Assembly: GCF_905220565.1 (NCBI RefSeq)
Contig: NC_059395.1
Coordinates: 10,457,289-10,521,288, forward strand
Source: Melitaea cinxia
Lineage: Eukaryota > Arthropoda > Insecta > Lepidoptera > Nymphalidae
Length of the DNA: 64,000 nucleotides
Direction: 5' to 3'
Under the pieces are notes generated by a model, which saw only the letters and a program-made list of their open reading frames with translations, did no database searches and was not told the origin of the DNA. Below are positions 10,144 to 22,322 of this stretch, piece after piece (position 1 is the first letter of the stretch; every line of letters begins with the position of its first letter). Position numbers and translations under genes: made by a program.

Positions 10144-12628
10144 TATGGAGCCTAAGGTTGTATGTTAATTTTAAATATTTAAAGCAAACATTTTATTTTA
10201 TTTAAATACAAACAAAAAGAAAAATATCAAAATTGTAAGAAGTTTAATATCAATAAATTCTACCATAAATTGTAATTAAGGAAAAACTGTTTTAATAAAT
10301 TGTGTCTCCGTAGACTTTTAATATGAAACAAAAAAAAAATCATTCACCTTGAAAAAACCTTATAGGAAGTTCGATAAAACAAATAAGCGATTGAACGAGT
10401 CGGTTTTTTTATGTTCTATAAGTAATATGTTGTGTAAGTTGTATAAAAGAATATGTGATAATTTATTAACAATACACACAATCAATATTTTGTTAAAGTA
10501 TTTTCTTAAAAAAAACGCTGTTTCCTAGTAGTACCTACTCAGTTCAAAATCTATTGAGAAAAAGATTTCTATTTCAAATTTTGTACCGGTTTTGTCCGCT
10601 GTAGGCTGTAACGTCAATTGCCAAAACAACATTATGTTAAAAACCATTAAGCCTTTACTATAAGAAGGTTTTATGAATGTTTTTTGCTAAATTTTAAATG
10701 TTATGTTTTGTATGATAGTTGTACGCAATTCTTCGTGGGGGATTGACTCGCACTGACACAGTTTTATTTTATCTATAAATTAATAATTAACCACGGAAAA
10801 TATTCCAAACTCTTATTTGAAATTAATAATAATTAAAGTGCGTCAGAAACATAACGTCGTATATAAAAAGCTTTAATTTTATATCTTCGTGCGTCACTCG
10901 CTGATATGCCAATTTCAAACAGGTTTAAGTTTCCTTTCGTGTCGGTCTTGTACCTTTAACATGAGCTTAATTACGTCGAAAACACGTAGTGACTTCAATG
11001 CCTGCGCATTTTCGCATACTTATAAGCTTTTGACTAGCCCATTTTCAGGAGCAGTTTGCTGTTGCTTTCTGATTTGAAGTTTATAACCATACCATTTATA
11101 TATGAAGACTGAAGTAAAACTTCTGCACAATAAGTGTGCATTGTTTTTTAGATATATGAAAAGTAACTGGCTATGAGAGAAAGAGAGAAAGAAAATGTGG
11201 GCTCGCACCTCTCTCTCTTGCTCCGTTCGCCTCACCCGATCTAACATTTCGTAACGTTCTCGTCACGCATTCACTAGCCCCACTCCCCAAGTCGCGTACG
11301 TAAAGATGCCTTAGTTCAAAAATATTCTTTCTACATATCTACAACAACATCAAAGCATAAATTTCTTTACTAATCGAATACAGCTTAATAGTCTATACAA
11401 TTAAAAGACATTTATTTTAGCATCAAGAGTATGCAAAAAAAAGTGACAAAAACATTTAAACCTGTAACCTTTCATTTGGAATGACGAATCAGATCTGAGG
11501 ACAGTCGTGCACGGTTGATTTATTTGAACAAAATAATCGTAAGGTTGTCAATTTATTGCGTAACTAGGTACAGGCAAAAGTTTTTTACTCATTTTTTTCT
11601 ATGAATATCTCGTGGATGAATGAATAATTGAAGATAGAATAAATATTCTATGAATATCTCGTGGAAATTTTTGTTTCGTGTACTTTATCGTGTATTTCAT
11701 CTTCCTTGTTACATCATCATCTGTAATATTCCATCTCAAAATCGAAGTAGTCTTTTGATATGTTTTGCAATTAAAATCTCATTACTAGATATCTGTATTG
11801 ATTTTATTATGTTTCAGGTTTTGTTGTTCATTATGTCTGTGGTTATTATTAACTGACGAACAGGTTAAAACAATTGATACTTGTCTGCTCATGTCAAAGA
11901 GCATTCATTTATAACTGTTATTAAATTTACGTCAGATTCCAGATAATCCAAGATTGCTTTTTATTAATAGCAGATTTATAAATGTAATGAAAAGAGGTGT
12001 TTGTTGCCTTTTATTGGCACTCAAAAAAAAAATGTATACTATAAACGCTTATTTTATTATAAACGTTTAATAAATATGTGAAAAAATACTATAGTTGGTT
12101 TGGTTTGAATAATATACAACCATATATTTAAACAAAACGTTGAAAATGAACAATCTATTAATCAAAAAAGTTCGGGGTTTTCACAATAACAATTTTTCAA
12201 GACGAAAAATTGTTGACTAAATAATTTATCATTATAATTAGGCATTAAATGTGCTTGAAAAAAGGGAAGAAACTTCGAAAACTGGTTTTTATATTAATTT
12301 TATTGTAATGCATTAAAAACAGGGATTTTTATAATTGATTTGACAGCGACCTTCTAACGGGATACAATTAATGGAATGGATAAATGAAAAAGAAGCGGGA
12401 CTACATCAAGCATTAAAAACTTCTCCGATGAAAAAGATAAAGCAAAGCATTACGTTGACCTCAAAAAATTTTCATTTCTTAAAATCTTTTTAAATTTTTC
12501 GTTAATTTTTGATTCATTAATTCCGTATTTAACAAAAGGAGAGCTATAATGAGGATTTGTTTGTTTTTGTTTGGTATATATATATCTCAATATATATCAT
12601 TTTATAAGTATAACTTTAAAAAACCTAA
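10144..12628. other. gene-free stretch
   Basis: AT-rich. A CT/GC-richer patch at 11160-11310 (CTCTCTCTCTTGCTCCG) looks like repeat or promoter DNA; no exon can be supported. Confidence 0.5.
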
Positions 12629-12850
12629 GATAACCATCAAATTGCTGACTTTGAGAGGTTTTGAGAGGTTGAAGACGGGCAGCAGCGTTTTCGGTGCGAC
12701 AAAGCTAGCCCTGCGGTCAACAACCCGCCTGCCCAGCATGATGACTTGGGCAAAACACATGAGTTTACGCCATTTTTGGCGCGAACTTGTTGAGACCTAT
12801 GGCTAGCCGTGGATTGCGATAGGCTGAAGTGGTGATAATGATGTGATGAC
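12629..12850 (+). mobile_element. RTE-tailed SINE, 5' truncated
   Basis: Begins inside the SINE body (GATAACCATCAAATTGCTG), has the GAAGACGGGCAGCAGCG block, and ends with the degraded RTE-type tail GATAGGCTGAAGTGGTGAT. Confidence 0.65.
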
Positions 12851-13718
12851 ATATATTTATATATATAAAGTACTGTTCAACGATAATACGATTAATGCAT
12901 CCGAAACATTTTATGGTCTTTCCAATATTCACTTGGGAATCGCCAGTGCGACATAGTCATACTTGGGGAAATACACCGACCTTAAGCTTATTTATCAATA
13001 AACATTTGTAGATACATAAATCTCACAGTTTTCCTTCTATCAGGATTAAAGTTAAAAAAAAAATTATAATTTTAAAAGAAAAAAATAATTTGTCTCCTAA
13101 TTCTTACTGTGTAATCTGACTTTTAGTTAGTCGCAACGTTAGCAAATCAATTACATATAAAGTAATGTTAGTAAAAAGTAACAGATAAAAGAAAACATCT
13201 TATTTCTGATAGAGTCATAATTCGTTAACCAGCTTTATTGCGAATTTACTACTATATTAATATTGCTAAATGTTATAACTAATTTTATTTGTCCTTTTTC
13301 TATGTTTACTTTAACGAGTTTATTCAATCGAATATAATTTCTTTGATTTCCATCACATTTTACAGGAGATACTGTCTCAAAATACCAAATGTTTGGCCAC
13401 TGTTGTCATACTGTAAGTTGGGAAAACCCGCTTACGCACTATACAATCTTTTCCTTCATTTGAAAATTATGTAAACTTATTTTCTTATTTCTATATGTAA
13501 ACTTACTTTGATTTTAAATTTGAATCATTACAAAAGTAATTGATATGAATAATCTTTTAAGTTCATGTCAATTATGCGTTACGCTTGACATTTTTAGATT
13601 GCAAGCCTTGGCGAGAGCATTTGCAATTAACGCATATCTCATATGAAAATGTACTGCATCATTGTAATTTACGTTGTCATAATTGAGTAGAATGTAATGT
13701 TTTTTACCAACTTTAAAA
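12851..13718. other. AT-rich gene-free stretch
   Basis: Nothing supportable seen. Confidence 0.55.
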
Positions 13719-14012
13719 AAGGAGGAGGTTTCTCAATTCGACCGTATATATGTATGTATGTTCGCGGATAACTTCGTCGCTTATGAACCGATTTTGCTAA
13801 TTCTTTTTTGTTAGAAAGGGTGTCTCAAGGGTGGTACCATGATAAGGAAACCAGTATCTGATGATGGCATCCCAGAGAAATTGAGAGGAATCTTCGAAAA
13901 TCATAGTGACACTAATGCGTCTGTATTATTTTTTTCGTCTACTTACGTTGTACCTATTTATTACTTGTCGATGTAATTGAAGTCGGGTTTTTCGTTTGCT
14001 AGCAGACACAAT
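13719..14012 (+). repeat. AACCGACTTC-family repeat, short copy
   Basis: Starts in a decayed form (AACTTTAAAAAAGGAGGAGG), then TCTCAATTCGACCGTATATA. It ends GATGTAATTGAAGTCGGG..CGTTTGCTAGCAGACACAATT. The left and right ends are complementary (GACTTCAA against TTGAAGTC). Confidence 0.65.
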
Positions 14013-15320
14013 TATTAAAGAACATTTAAAGTATTTAGTGTATGTTTTTTTCCTTGACGTGATTTAGCAGATTATATTGTTTAATGCACTTAACACATAA
14101 TTGTTTGCTTCTGTATTCATGGATTTGCTTTTGAATTTATCTACTAATTTTATTACTCTTTTATATATGCTAAAACTTTTGGTAACTTACTGATTTAAGT
14201 TTCTTATTCATAGGCTATTGTATTCTCTTCTAATATAAGCTAGATTTTGGATTAACAATAAATTGCAAATAAAATTATTTTAAATAAAAGATGGCTAAAA
14301 CCTTTTTTTATAAGAAATGAAAGACTAAAATATAGTTTCACAATATTTGCTAATTGTTTCTTATTTTATTTTAACTCTAACATTACTTATTTAGTAGGAT
14401 AAAAAGTTAACAGGTTAAGGATAATGCATTTACTTGATCGATAAACTGTATGTGCTGATGAAGATCGCTCGCTACCTTGATACATGGAGTATCAGAACGT
14501 TGATTGCATGTTGATGAGTGTAAACAACATGCACATTATCACTATTACCTATTTAAATAAATCTTTAGTCATAAAGTCCTTGTTAGGTTAAGGTTTACGT
14601 AATAAGAACTTAAGAGGACAAAGTCAACTGATCTTATAATTCATCTTTGACTTAACCATTTGTATTATGAGTTAATTCTTGTTTAACATACAGTATTTGT
14701 CGTCCTATCTTGTTTATAAGGACTTGTTAATATTTCACTAAAAGGAGAGGTGAGGGGAATCGGTTCTGCTTATTGTCACCATTTTTCAAGGTCGGGGCTT
14801 GTAGATAGTTGGTAAACGATGTCAGAGTTTAAGATTAGATATTGAAGTGTCATGAAACTTTTTGAATATTTACTTTTGAATATTTACTTTTGAATATTTA
14901 CTAATCCAATTTGTTTCATAATTTTATATTATTCATATAAAAATGACATATTGTGTAGCATTTTAATTTTTTCTTATTATAAAAAAATACAGATTTCGAA
15001 GTTATTTTTGGATACACAATCGGTCTTTTCCGCGATATATCATTTATAAATATATATTGGTTCGATATGAACACGGATGATGCGTGATTACAACAAAGTT
15101 ATCGTCGGTTTATTTTTTGTTAATGGTGTTATAAAAACATGACAAGAGTTCTTAATCTTACTTTAGATATTAGTTACAGTCATTGCTAACAGTAAACCAA
15201 CGTCTTGAAGACTAAAAAAGAAATATATATATATACTTCATTATTAAAAAATATATAATTTAGTACCTATTTCATTAGGGTTAAATACAACAATTTGTTG
15301 ACAAGTCTATTTTTAATAAT
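14013..15320. other. AT-rich gene-free stretch
   Basis: Only a 16-bp unit repeated three times (TTTGAATATTTACT, 14858-14902) was noted; no exon. Confidence 0.5.
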
Positions 15321-15655
15321 GTCATCATCATCATTACAGCCTATACAGTCCACTGCTGGACATAGGCCTCCACAAGTTCACGCCAAAAACAACGTGAACT
15401 CGTGTGTTCCGCCCATAGTCACCACGCTGGGCAGGCGGGTTGGTGACCGCAGTACTGGCTTTGTCGCACCGAAGACGCTGCTGCCCGTCTTCGGCCTGTG
15501 TATTTCAAAGCCAGCATTTGGATGGTTATCCCGCCATCGGTCGGCTTCTTAAGTTCCAAGGTGGTTGTGGAACCTTGTTATCCCTTAGTCGCCTCTTACG
15601 ACACCCACGGGAAGAGAGGGGGTGGCTAAATTCTTTAGTGCCGTAGCCACACAGC
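15321..15655 (-). mobile_element. RTE-tailed SINE, near full length
   Basis: On the minus strand it begins GCTGTGTGGCTACGGC and ends TAGGCTGTAATGATGATGATGAC. It is nearly collinear with 37911-38241 and carries all blocks seen in the shorter copies. Confidence 0.75.
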
Positions 15656-16294
15656 ACATAATAATGTATTATTGTATTTAATGTATTATTTAATAATGTA
15701 TTTAGAGATAATGTTGCAAAAGCAATATAGGTCTAATAATAATGTAAGTACTGATAAGGTACGAGAATTTTATAGAAATATTAGAATATACCAGTTCCAA
15801 TAATAACGATGGTTAAATTCAATTCCAAGAAAAAAAAATCTTTACACTTCCTACCTAAAAATATTATATTGTGACTAAATGTATTTTAAAATAATCCAGT
15901 GTTAAAACTTTGTGATATAGTAAAGACTGTTGTTAATACAAACGTTAATAATTATGAATCTTAATGGTTATTAATATGATCCCATTCAAGTGTTTTTAAG
16001 TAATTGAAGTTTTTATTATTTTAGATGAGAGAACAGAGCTATATGATTCAGCGGTAAAATACACTTAATTACAAAAAAACACGACATTTATAAAACTAAA
16101 AATTACTTTTTATAGTTAGATTTATGTGATCATTCTTATAATATAATCTGTTAAGAAAATACACGGCTCGTTTTTTTGTATTAATAAATAAAGACTTTTG
16201 TCGTCATTTATTGGAATAATTGTACTTGTAACGTTGTTTACGAAACGTTGGACTTCAGTCTGATTTCTCTAGACGGAAAAAGTTTGCAACTTAC
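15656..16294. other. AT-rich gene-free stretch
   Basis: Nothing supportable seen; probably intron of the gene whose exon ends at 16295. Confidence 0.5.
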
Positions 16295-16614
16295 TCGAAC
16301 CATTCCGACTGAACAAGAGGTTCACGGGCATTGCTAGGTTCCGAGGTTATCGAAATGTCAGTGTTACGGACTATTGGAAATATTTTTATCTCATTCGTAT
16401 TTTCGACGTCTCGTGACACTCTTTCATCGTCAGTCTGTCTATTAGAAACAATTTCATCACAGTCCGATAGCATTGTCGGGGTTTTTAAGGCCGTCGATGA
16501 ATGAACGACATCGACTTCCTCGTTTTGTTTACACGCTCCTGCACACTTCACACAATACGGCACAGATTGCGGCTGAGTCTTTGTTCTAAGCGACAATTTT
16601 CCTTTCAAGGACAT
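16295..16614 (-). CDS. probable first coding exon of an unidentified host gene
   Basis: An open frame on the minus strand runs directly into a consensus donor GTAAGT (16289-16294). I chose the ATG at 16612-16614; another in frame at 16663-16665 would add 17 residues. The peptide of about 106 residues has a Lys-rich start, a Cys cluster (Y-C-V-K-C-A-G-A-C), then a polar, Asp/Glu/Ser/Thr-rich stretch without membrane segments, ending Q-S-E-W-F. The exon leaves two bases (GA) of a split codon, which fits the exon at 5597-5729 that begins with one base and then an open frame. Together they would give a cytosolic-looking N-terminus followed by a Pro-rich segment. Family not recognised. Confidence 0.6.
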
Positions 16615-17019
16615 CACTTCACAATATTCGGTATATAATCGAGCAAAGTTTATATTAAAGCACATTAATTAATTCATTGTCGCGTAAAGTATTACACGTT
16701 TCGAAAAATTATTTCAAAGAAACAGCAGTCGTCAGAATATTTAATAATTCGTACAGTATATCATGCAGTAATTATCGTTAATATTTTATCACTTTTTAAA
16801 TGCTTTGTTGTTTTTTTTTTTTTGACAAATAGCTTGTCCGATTGTTAGTCGATCACTAAAACTTCTGTTATTAGGAATAATGTAGTTATCATAGAACGGT
16901 ATTGACCTAATATTATAGATAATAATTAACAAATTATATATTGATGTGTGCTTAATTGAGAAAAATAACATTGATCGTTAAAAATCGATTAAAATCTATA
17001 TAGAGTGGAGCGCACATAC

Positions 17020-17132
17020 CTCTGTCAGGTGGACACGATCGTTGCGGAGGTACACAAATGACTGAGTTAGCGAGAACACGCGGTACGGCCACAGGAACTT
17101 CACCTTACGGTTCTTACCATCTTGGTTTTTTG
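17020..17132 (-). CDS. possible coding exon, unidentified
   Basis: On the minus strand a frame of about 37 codons (after a stop at 17143-17145) ends in phase 0 at a donor GTATGT (17014-17019). The peptide is basic, then aromatic (F-L-W-P-Y-R-V-F). The stretch is GC-rich in an AT-rich setting. The acceptor is weak (AG at 17133-17134 or 17121-17122), and the exit phase does not fit the neighbouring exons. It may be an exon of the same locus or a repeat fragment. Confidence 0.3.
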
Positions 17133-18085
17133 CTTCACGAGTTCATAATGACACGTTTATAAAAAAAAAAACATATATTTCGTCTCGGATCGGTAGCATA
17201 TGAGCACAAATAAAATTATTAATTAACAACTAAAAATAATTCCGCGTTACTTGACTTCAACGTTTATACTGCCACATTCAATATGGACTTTAATTATATG
17301 TATTTATAATCGAATAAATTATTTACTATTCAAACATCGTTGTTGGTACGAATGAATATTTTTGTTATAAATGAGAGAAGTTTATTCATTGTATATAACC
17401 ATAATATATTTGAACAACAACAAATATTTCACCACTGTAGTAGACGAGCTTGGCGGATTAAGCTTCGATCCTTCTTCGTCTATCGTGAGTCATTAAATTA
17501 TTGTTTTAATAATGATATATTTATAAATAAAATAAAGTTAAGTTAGTAAGTATAATTGAAATTGGATTAAAGTTTAGACACATTTTTCATCGCACCAAAG
17601 AGTTTATTCTTTAATTATAACTGCAGTTACATTTTCACTACTAGTTTTCGCCCAGAGGTCGAAATTAGACCATAATTAAATTTTAAATAAAAAAAAAAAA
17701 CTAAAAATAATAAAAAAACGAAGTTCCTTCGGATAGTATAGAAGCAACACAATTTGAAAAAAAAAAATAAGTTGAATTTTATATATATTTTCTAGTACTT
17801 GATTTTTTTTTAATTTTGTTGATTGGTTTTTATTAAGTAGATACATAAAAGTATATAGGAAATTTAGTATTTTAGAAAATAAAAAATATCTACCGTAAAA
17901 TAAAATAAATCAAACAAAATAATAATAATAATAATTCAAACTATTCAGTGAAATAAAAACACGTTTTTATTTATTTTTGTCGACGGCATAAAATTACATA
18001 AATAATTTAAAAAAAAGTTTACTAGTAATATTTTAGTTTAACAAACGTCATATTATACAGTATATGTGACTGATATTACGTCACT
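17133..18085. other. AT-rich gene-free stretch
   Basis: No supported gene. A small GC-richer patch (17435-17495) ends with a donor-like GTGAGT on the plus strand but has no convincing frame. Confidence 0.5.
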
Positions 18086-18089
18086 TCCC

Positions 18090-18176
18090 TTATATATTTT
18101 TCTTACGGTTTTAATATCACATTTTTTTCAGTTCGGTCGCCCAGCCAAATGTCAAGCCTGCCGTAAGGAACTTCGT
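18090..18176 (+). repeat. inverted duplicate of the block at 7378-7454
   Basis: Shares TATATATTTTTCTTACGGTTTTA and then a 45-bp block beginning GTTCGGTCGCCCAGCC with the minus strand at 7378-7454. Read in one frame, both copies give the same Cys-containing peptide (K-C-Q-A-C-R-K-E-L) after a CAG acceptor-like site. A third short trace of its end is at 41664-41690. It is probably part of a dispersed element rather than a host exon. Confidence 0.5.
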
Positions 18177-19149
18177 TCCAATAAAGAACCTTTTTTAAAA
18201 TTTTTCAATTACATACAGACTACAGACTTTGACAATCAACAAAAGATAAATAATATGCGTGTGTGTGTCAAATACATGGTTGTGTGTAATGTTTTTTTTA
18301 TTGATTTAATATATTTTTATGTATAATAAAAGAAATATTAGCATTCTGCACTCCTTCTCTATAACTATATAAGTTTACGAAATTTCATACTCCTCCAACC
18401 GCGCAATTTCTGTAAAAAGGGGTAAAAATTATTCAAATGTAATTATTTGATGTAATTAATATATTAAATGATTGAATGTCAAATTATAAAAAACAAAATA
18501 CGTAAAACGTAATTATTGTAACTATTTTGTATGCCTAAGTTGATGCGATGGTCGTCCGAACTATGCTTAGGTAAATTTGAACCAGTGCGAAGCTGGAAGT
18601 CAGTGTTCACAAATATTGAGTAAATTTTTTATTATAGTATGCTAGCAAGTTTTGCTTATTTTGTGGGATTCTTCTGATTCAGGAGAGCCTTTGAATAAAA
18701 AAAAAACGATGTGTTATTGCGTGTTTTAAACTTTGTAAGAGTATTAAGTTACTAAGTTTTATATTATTATTTATCTTAATTTTAGGTTTGAACGTAAAAA
18801 AAGATTTATCTATATAATCTAAAGGGTTAATAACATTTATAAGAAATTAATTAAATCGTATATTTAAAAAATAAATTTAATAAAACGTTAATATTAAAAC
18901 TTAAATGCATAAAATTAAATTACACATTTTTATCTGCACAATTAAAACTGTTAATCTTCTTCACCTTCTATCAGAGATAAAATATATTCCCTTTATCAAA
19001 AACTACGTGATATAAAACGAACACAAGAATTGATATCAAATCATTACAACATCTTCAATGAAGAAATACATGACAATGTATTTCAAAATATAATTTTAAA
19101 ACTATTTTTTAATAATTTTATTCACAAATAAATGCATCTCAAATTTAAA
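18177..19149. other. AT-rich gene-free stretch
   Basis: Nothing supportable seen. Confidence 0.5.
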
Positions 19150-19154
19150 ATCAA

Positions 19155-19918
19155 AATTGTACCTAGATGATGGAATCATTGGAGGTAAAGTGGACGATGT
19201 CGTTGAAGACTTAATCAAAATTAAAAACGAGTTTGATAAAATTGGTCTCAAATAAAAATTTTCAAATTGTGAAATTTTTTTCACAGATCTTCTATCACTT
19301 TCCAAAATTAATTTGGCAACGGAATTATTTAATAAAATTGCTCCTAATTTAAAAATACTTCAAAGAATTACACTTTGTCTTCTAGTTGCACCACTTTTTG
19401 ATGAAGGCATACAGCCAATTTTGGATAATAAAATTAAAATATTCGTTGAAAACACTGACAAATTGGGTACTCTAAATTCTCATATTGCCTACACTATATT
19501 AAAATATTATCTATTTGTCCCAAAACAAATGTATAATTTGTCCGTAAGCCCAATTTGGAAATGTCTTGAACTGACTGAAAAACTTGATACCACTTTAAAA
19601 AATTCATTAGAAAAAATTCTAAATTTATCTTTTGATGAAAATTCGTGGACCCATACTACTTTACCAATTAGAGAAGGTGGCATCGGCGTGAGAAAAATTT
19701 CTAGTGTCGCTCTTCCTGCGTTTCTTGCTTCTATGCATAGTATCAATGGTTTATGTTCTGACATCTTAAAATCTAATTCAGTCCAAATTACAGATGTGAC
19801 AGATGTAATAGAAAACTGGAAGTTAATGTGTCCTAATGGCGATATCCCGAAGGACGTTACAAAACAAAAAGAATTTGAAGCATATGCTTATATTTGTCAT
19901 ATTGCGGATTCCATGTAA
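19155..19918 (+). pseudogene. non-LTR-type reverse transcriptase remnant (Y-L-D-D)
   Basis: Two frames form the C-terminal half of a reverse transcriptase. The first (about 19160-19254) carries the catalytic Y-L-D-D-G motif of the palm followed by I-I-G-G. The second (19313-19916, 201 codons) carries a long helical region with W-T-H-T-T-L-P-I-R-E-G-G-I-G-V-R and A-L-P-A-F-L-A-S, a pattern seen after the palm in some retroelement reverse transcriptases. A stop and frame change separate them (19255-19312), and the 5' part is missing, so this is a dead fragment. It is very AT-rich and differs from the RTE and the other LINE in this window. The clade is not recognised. Confidence 0.6.
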
Positions 19919-20127
19919 CAGAAGCATATTCTAGATGCGATCTTACAAGTGCATTGTATAGAATAATAAAAGTATTGATATCTTTAAAAGGTTTTATAAA
20001 AATAACTATTAAATTATACTAAATTGTGCCTTTTAAAAAGTTATTCAGCGTGATAAGCATTTTAAGTGACTGAAATAAAAAAATAATTTGCGTTTAACAT
20101 CTTAATAGTAATGCATATCTTCATAAC

Positions 20128-21374
20128 CATGCGGACGTAGTCGCGGGCAACACTTAGTGTATTATAAAACAATGTCCCCAAAACTGTACTTCGCCTCTGT
20201 CGAGACCTGGGTTGTTTTGGACTCTCTGCAGATATGTCATATCACTGGCAATATATCAAGGTACTGAGATGTATGTACGACGCGGCGACGATGACCGTTC
20301 ATGTCAAGGACCAAAGAACAAGACCTATTTCCCTAGAGCGTGGGGTAAGACAGGGAAATGTTATATCACCGAAACTGTTTAACTGTTAGGATGTCTTTAA
20401 GACCTTGGATTGGGGGAAACGAGACATCAACGTCAATGGTGAATACATTTCTCACCTTTGTTTCGTCGAAGATACCGTTATCTTTGCGGAGACGTTGGAT
20501 GAGTTAGGCCAAATGCTGGCCGGCCTAAGCGAGTCCTCCCGACGTGTCAGTCTCTGTAAACTTGGACAAAACGAAAGTTATGTTTAACAACCAAGTCATA
20601 CCGAGACCGGTATAGGTCGATGGTACCCTTCTCGACGTTGTTCAGGATTATATTTACCTAGGCCATACTATCAAACTAGGCCACAATAACTTCGAGAAGG
20701 AGGCCGATAGGAGGATTCGGTTGGGCTGGGCGGCGTTTGGCAGGCTTCGTCGAGTCTTCACTTCGAAGGTTCCGCAATGCTTGAAGACAAAAGTCTTCGA
20801 GCAATGCGCCCTGCCTGTGTTAACATACGAAGCCGAGACGTGGACACTGACGAAGAGACTGATCCACAAGTTTAAAGTCACTCAAGGTGCAATGGAACGA
20901 GCTATGCTTGGGGTTTCTCTCAAAGATAGGATTAGAAATGAGACTATCCGCAAGATGACAAAAGTATCCAACATAGCCCACAGAATTAGCAAGTTGAAGT
21001 GGCAGTGGGCTGGTCATCTTTGTCGCAGGACCGACGGCCGTTGGAGCAGATGGGTCCTGGAGTGGAGACCGCGTCTTGGTAAACGCAGTGTAGGACGTCC
21101 TCCGGCCCGTTGTACCGACCATCTACGTAAAATTGCCGGTGTAGGCTGAATAAGGATTGCGGAAAACGGGATGTCTGGTGCGAACTTGGGGAAGCCTATG
21201 TCCAACAGTGGACTACAATAGGCTGAACTGACTGACTGACCCCAAAAGTGTATGTGATCGATTCCCTCAAAATCTACTGAATGGATTTTCATGTGAGGAA
21301 TGGAGGAATGACCAATGGAGGAAGAGGAAGGACACGCTGATTTCAACGCGGGCGAAGCCGCGGGCACAGCTAGT
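20128..21374 (+). mobile_element. non-autonomous Helitron interrupted by an RTE LINE
   Basis: The outer element starts in TATTATAAAACAA(T/A)GTCCCC near 20160, after another Helitron-like tail (GTCGCGGGCAACACTTAG). It resumes at 21240 with CCCCAAAAGTGTATGTGA and ends at CGCGGGCGAAGCCGCGGGCACAGCTAG (CTAG 21371-21374). CGCGG and CCGCG form the terminal hairpin. An uninterrupted relative is at 36355-36561. Confidence 0.7.
20184..21239 (+). pseudogene. RTE-clade LINE 3' fragment with degenerate reverse transcriptase
   Basis: A 5'-truncated RTE retrotransposon. The frames include a palm segment with G-V-R-Q-G-N-V-I-S-P-K-L-F (motif B), a catalytic box decayed to F-V-E-D where F-A-D-D is expected, and a C-terminal domain (20721-21146) ending in the RTE-typical L-K-W-Q-W-A-G-H-L-C-R-R-T-D-G-R-W block. 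Several stops and frame changes occur (for example near 20385). The 3' end reads GTCCAACAGTGGACTACAATAGGCTGA then (CTGA)n. It is flanked by CCCCAAAA at 20176-20183 and 21240-21247, a convincing target-site duplication. Its tail matches the SINEs listed here. Confidence 0.85.
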
Positions 21375-21653
21375 AAAATATAATCTTACTTTCAGTGGTA
21401 ATAAAATGACAATGAAAGCAAAAAAAGCATATTTTTAGACCACTACAACATATCTTTGGCCTATACAAACATTTATCATGAGCGGTGATCGAATCTGCGA
21501 TGCCTAGCACAATAGAAAGTGTGACCACTGCGCCAACGGGCTTTCAAAACTTTAACCATAATCCTATTTATGAGAAAACCCTTTTGCTAACTAGTGGGTC
21601 ATTTAATCAAAAACGCTTTAAAATAAAACAATTAAAATTGTTCATGAATTTTA

Positions 21654-21946
21654 TCTATAATATAAAAATGAGTCGCTGAATGTGTTGCTAAGCGCAAAAC
21701 TCGAGAACGGTTGGACCGATTTCGCTAATTCTTTTTTTAAAATATTCCTTGAAGTACGAGGATGGTTCTTACGGAGAAAAAAATTCTAAAAAAAAAAAAT
21801 TTTAAATTTCCTGAAAAAGTCTAAAAACAACACTTTTCTATACTCCCATACAAAAGATTTGTGATAATACTTAAAAGTCAGTTTGAACTTTAATACCATA
21901 CGATAAAGTTTGTGTTAGGCGATACGAAGTTCGCCGGGTCAGCTAG
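21654..21946 (+). mobile_element. non-autonomous Helitron, 293 bp
   Basis: Begins TCTATAATATAAAAATGAGTCGC and ends GCCGGGTCAGCTAG followed by T. It contains the block CTCGAGAACGGTTGGACCG shared with 49910-50103 and, reversed, 60431-60612. It looks complete at both ends. Confidence 0.75.
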
Positions 21947-22248
21947 TTTTTAATAATATTAATAACCTGTTTACGTGGCATCACTCAAATTACAATATTT
22001 TTTGATAGAGGAAACTAATTTTAATTAAATAAAACTAAATTCAGTTACTGGAGGATAACTTAATAATTAGATAAACAGCTATAGAAACATACATTTGTAT
22101 GATATGATATGATAATGATTTTTATTTAGATCTTAAAGGATATACATATATAATTAGCAGTTGCCCGCGGCCTCGCTCGTTATATTTATTTATAATTATT
22201 TATTATTTCATTTTTTTTAATAAATTGCTTTTTCTTCTTTTTTGTTTT

Positions 22249-22290
22249 TAACCGACTTCAAAAAAAGGAGGAGGTTACTCAATTCGACCG

Positions 22291-22322
<32 letters not shown>

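Noticed and set aside
9905..10168. 87-codon plus-strand frame
   Set aside because: Lies in an AACCGACTTC-family relative; no coding character.
15295..15646. Two overlapping plus-strand frames
   Set aside because: Reverse reading of a SINE, not protein coding.
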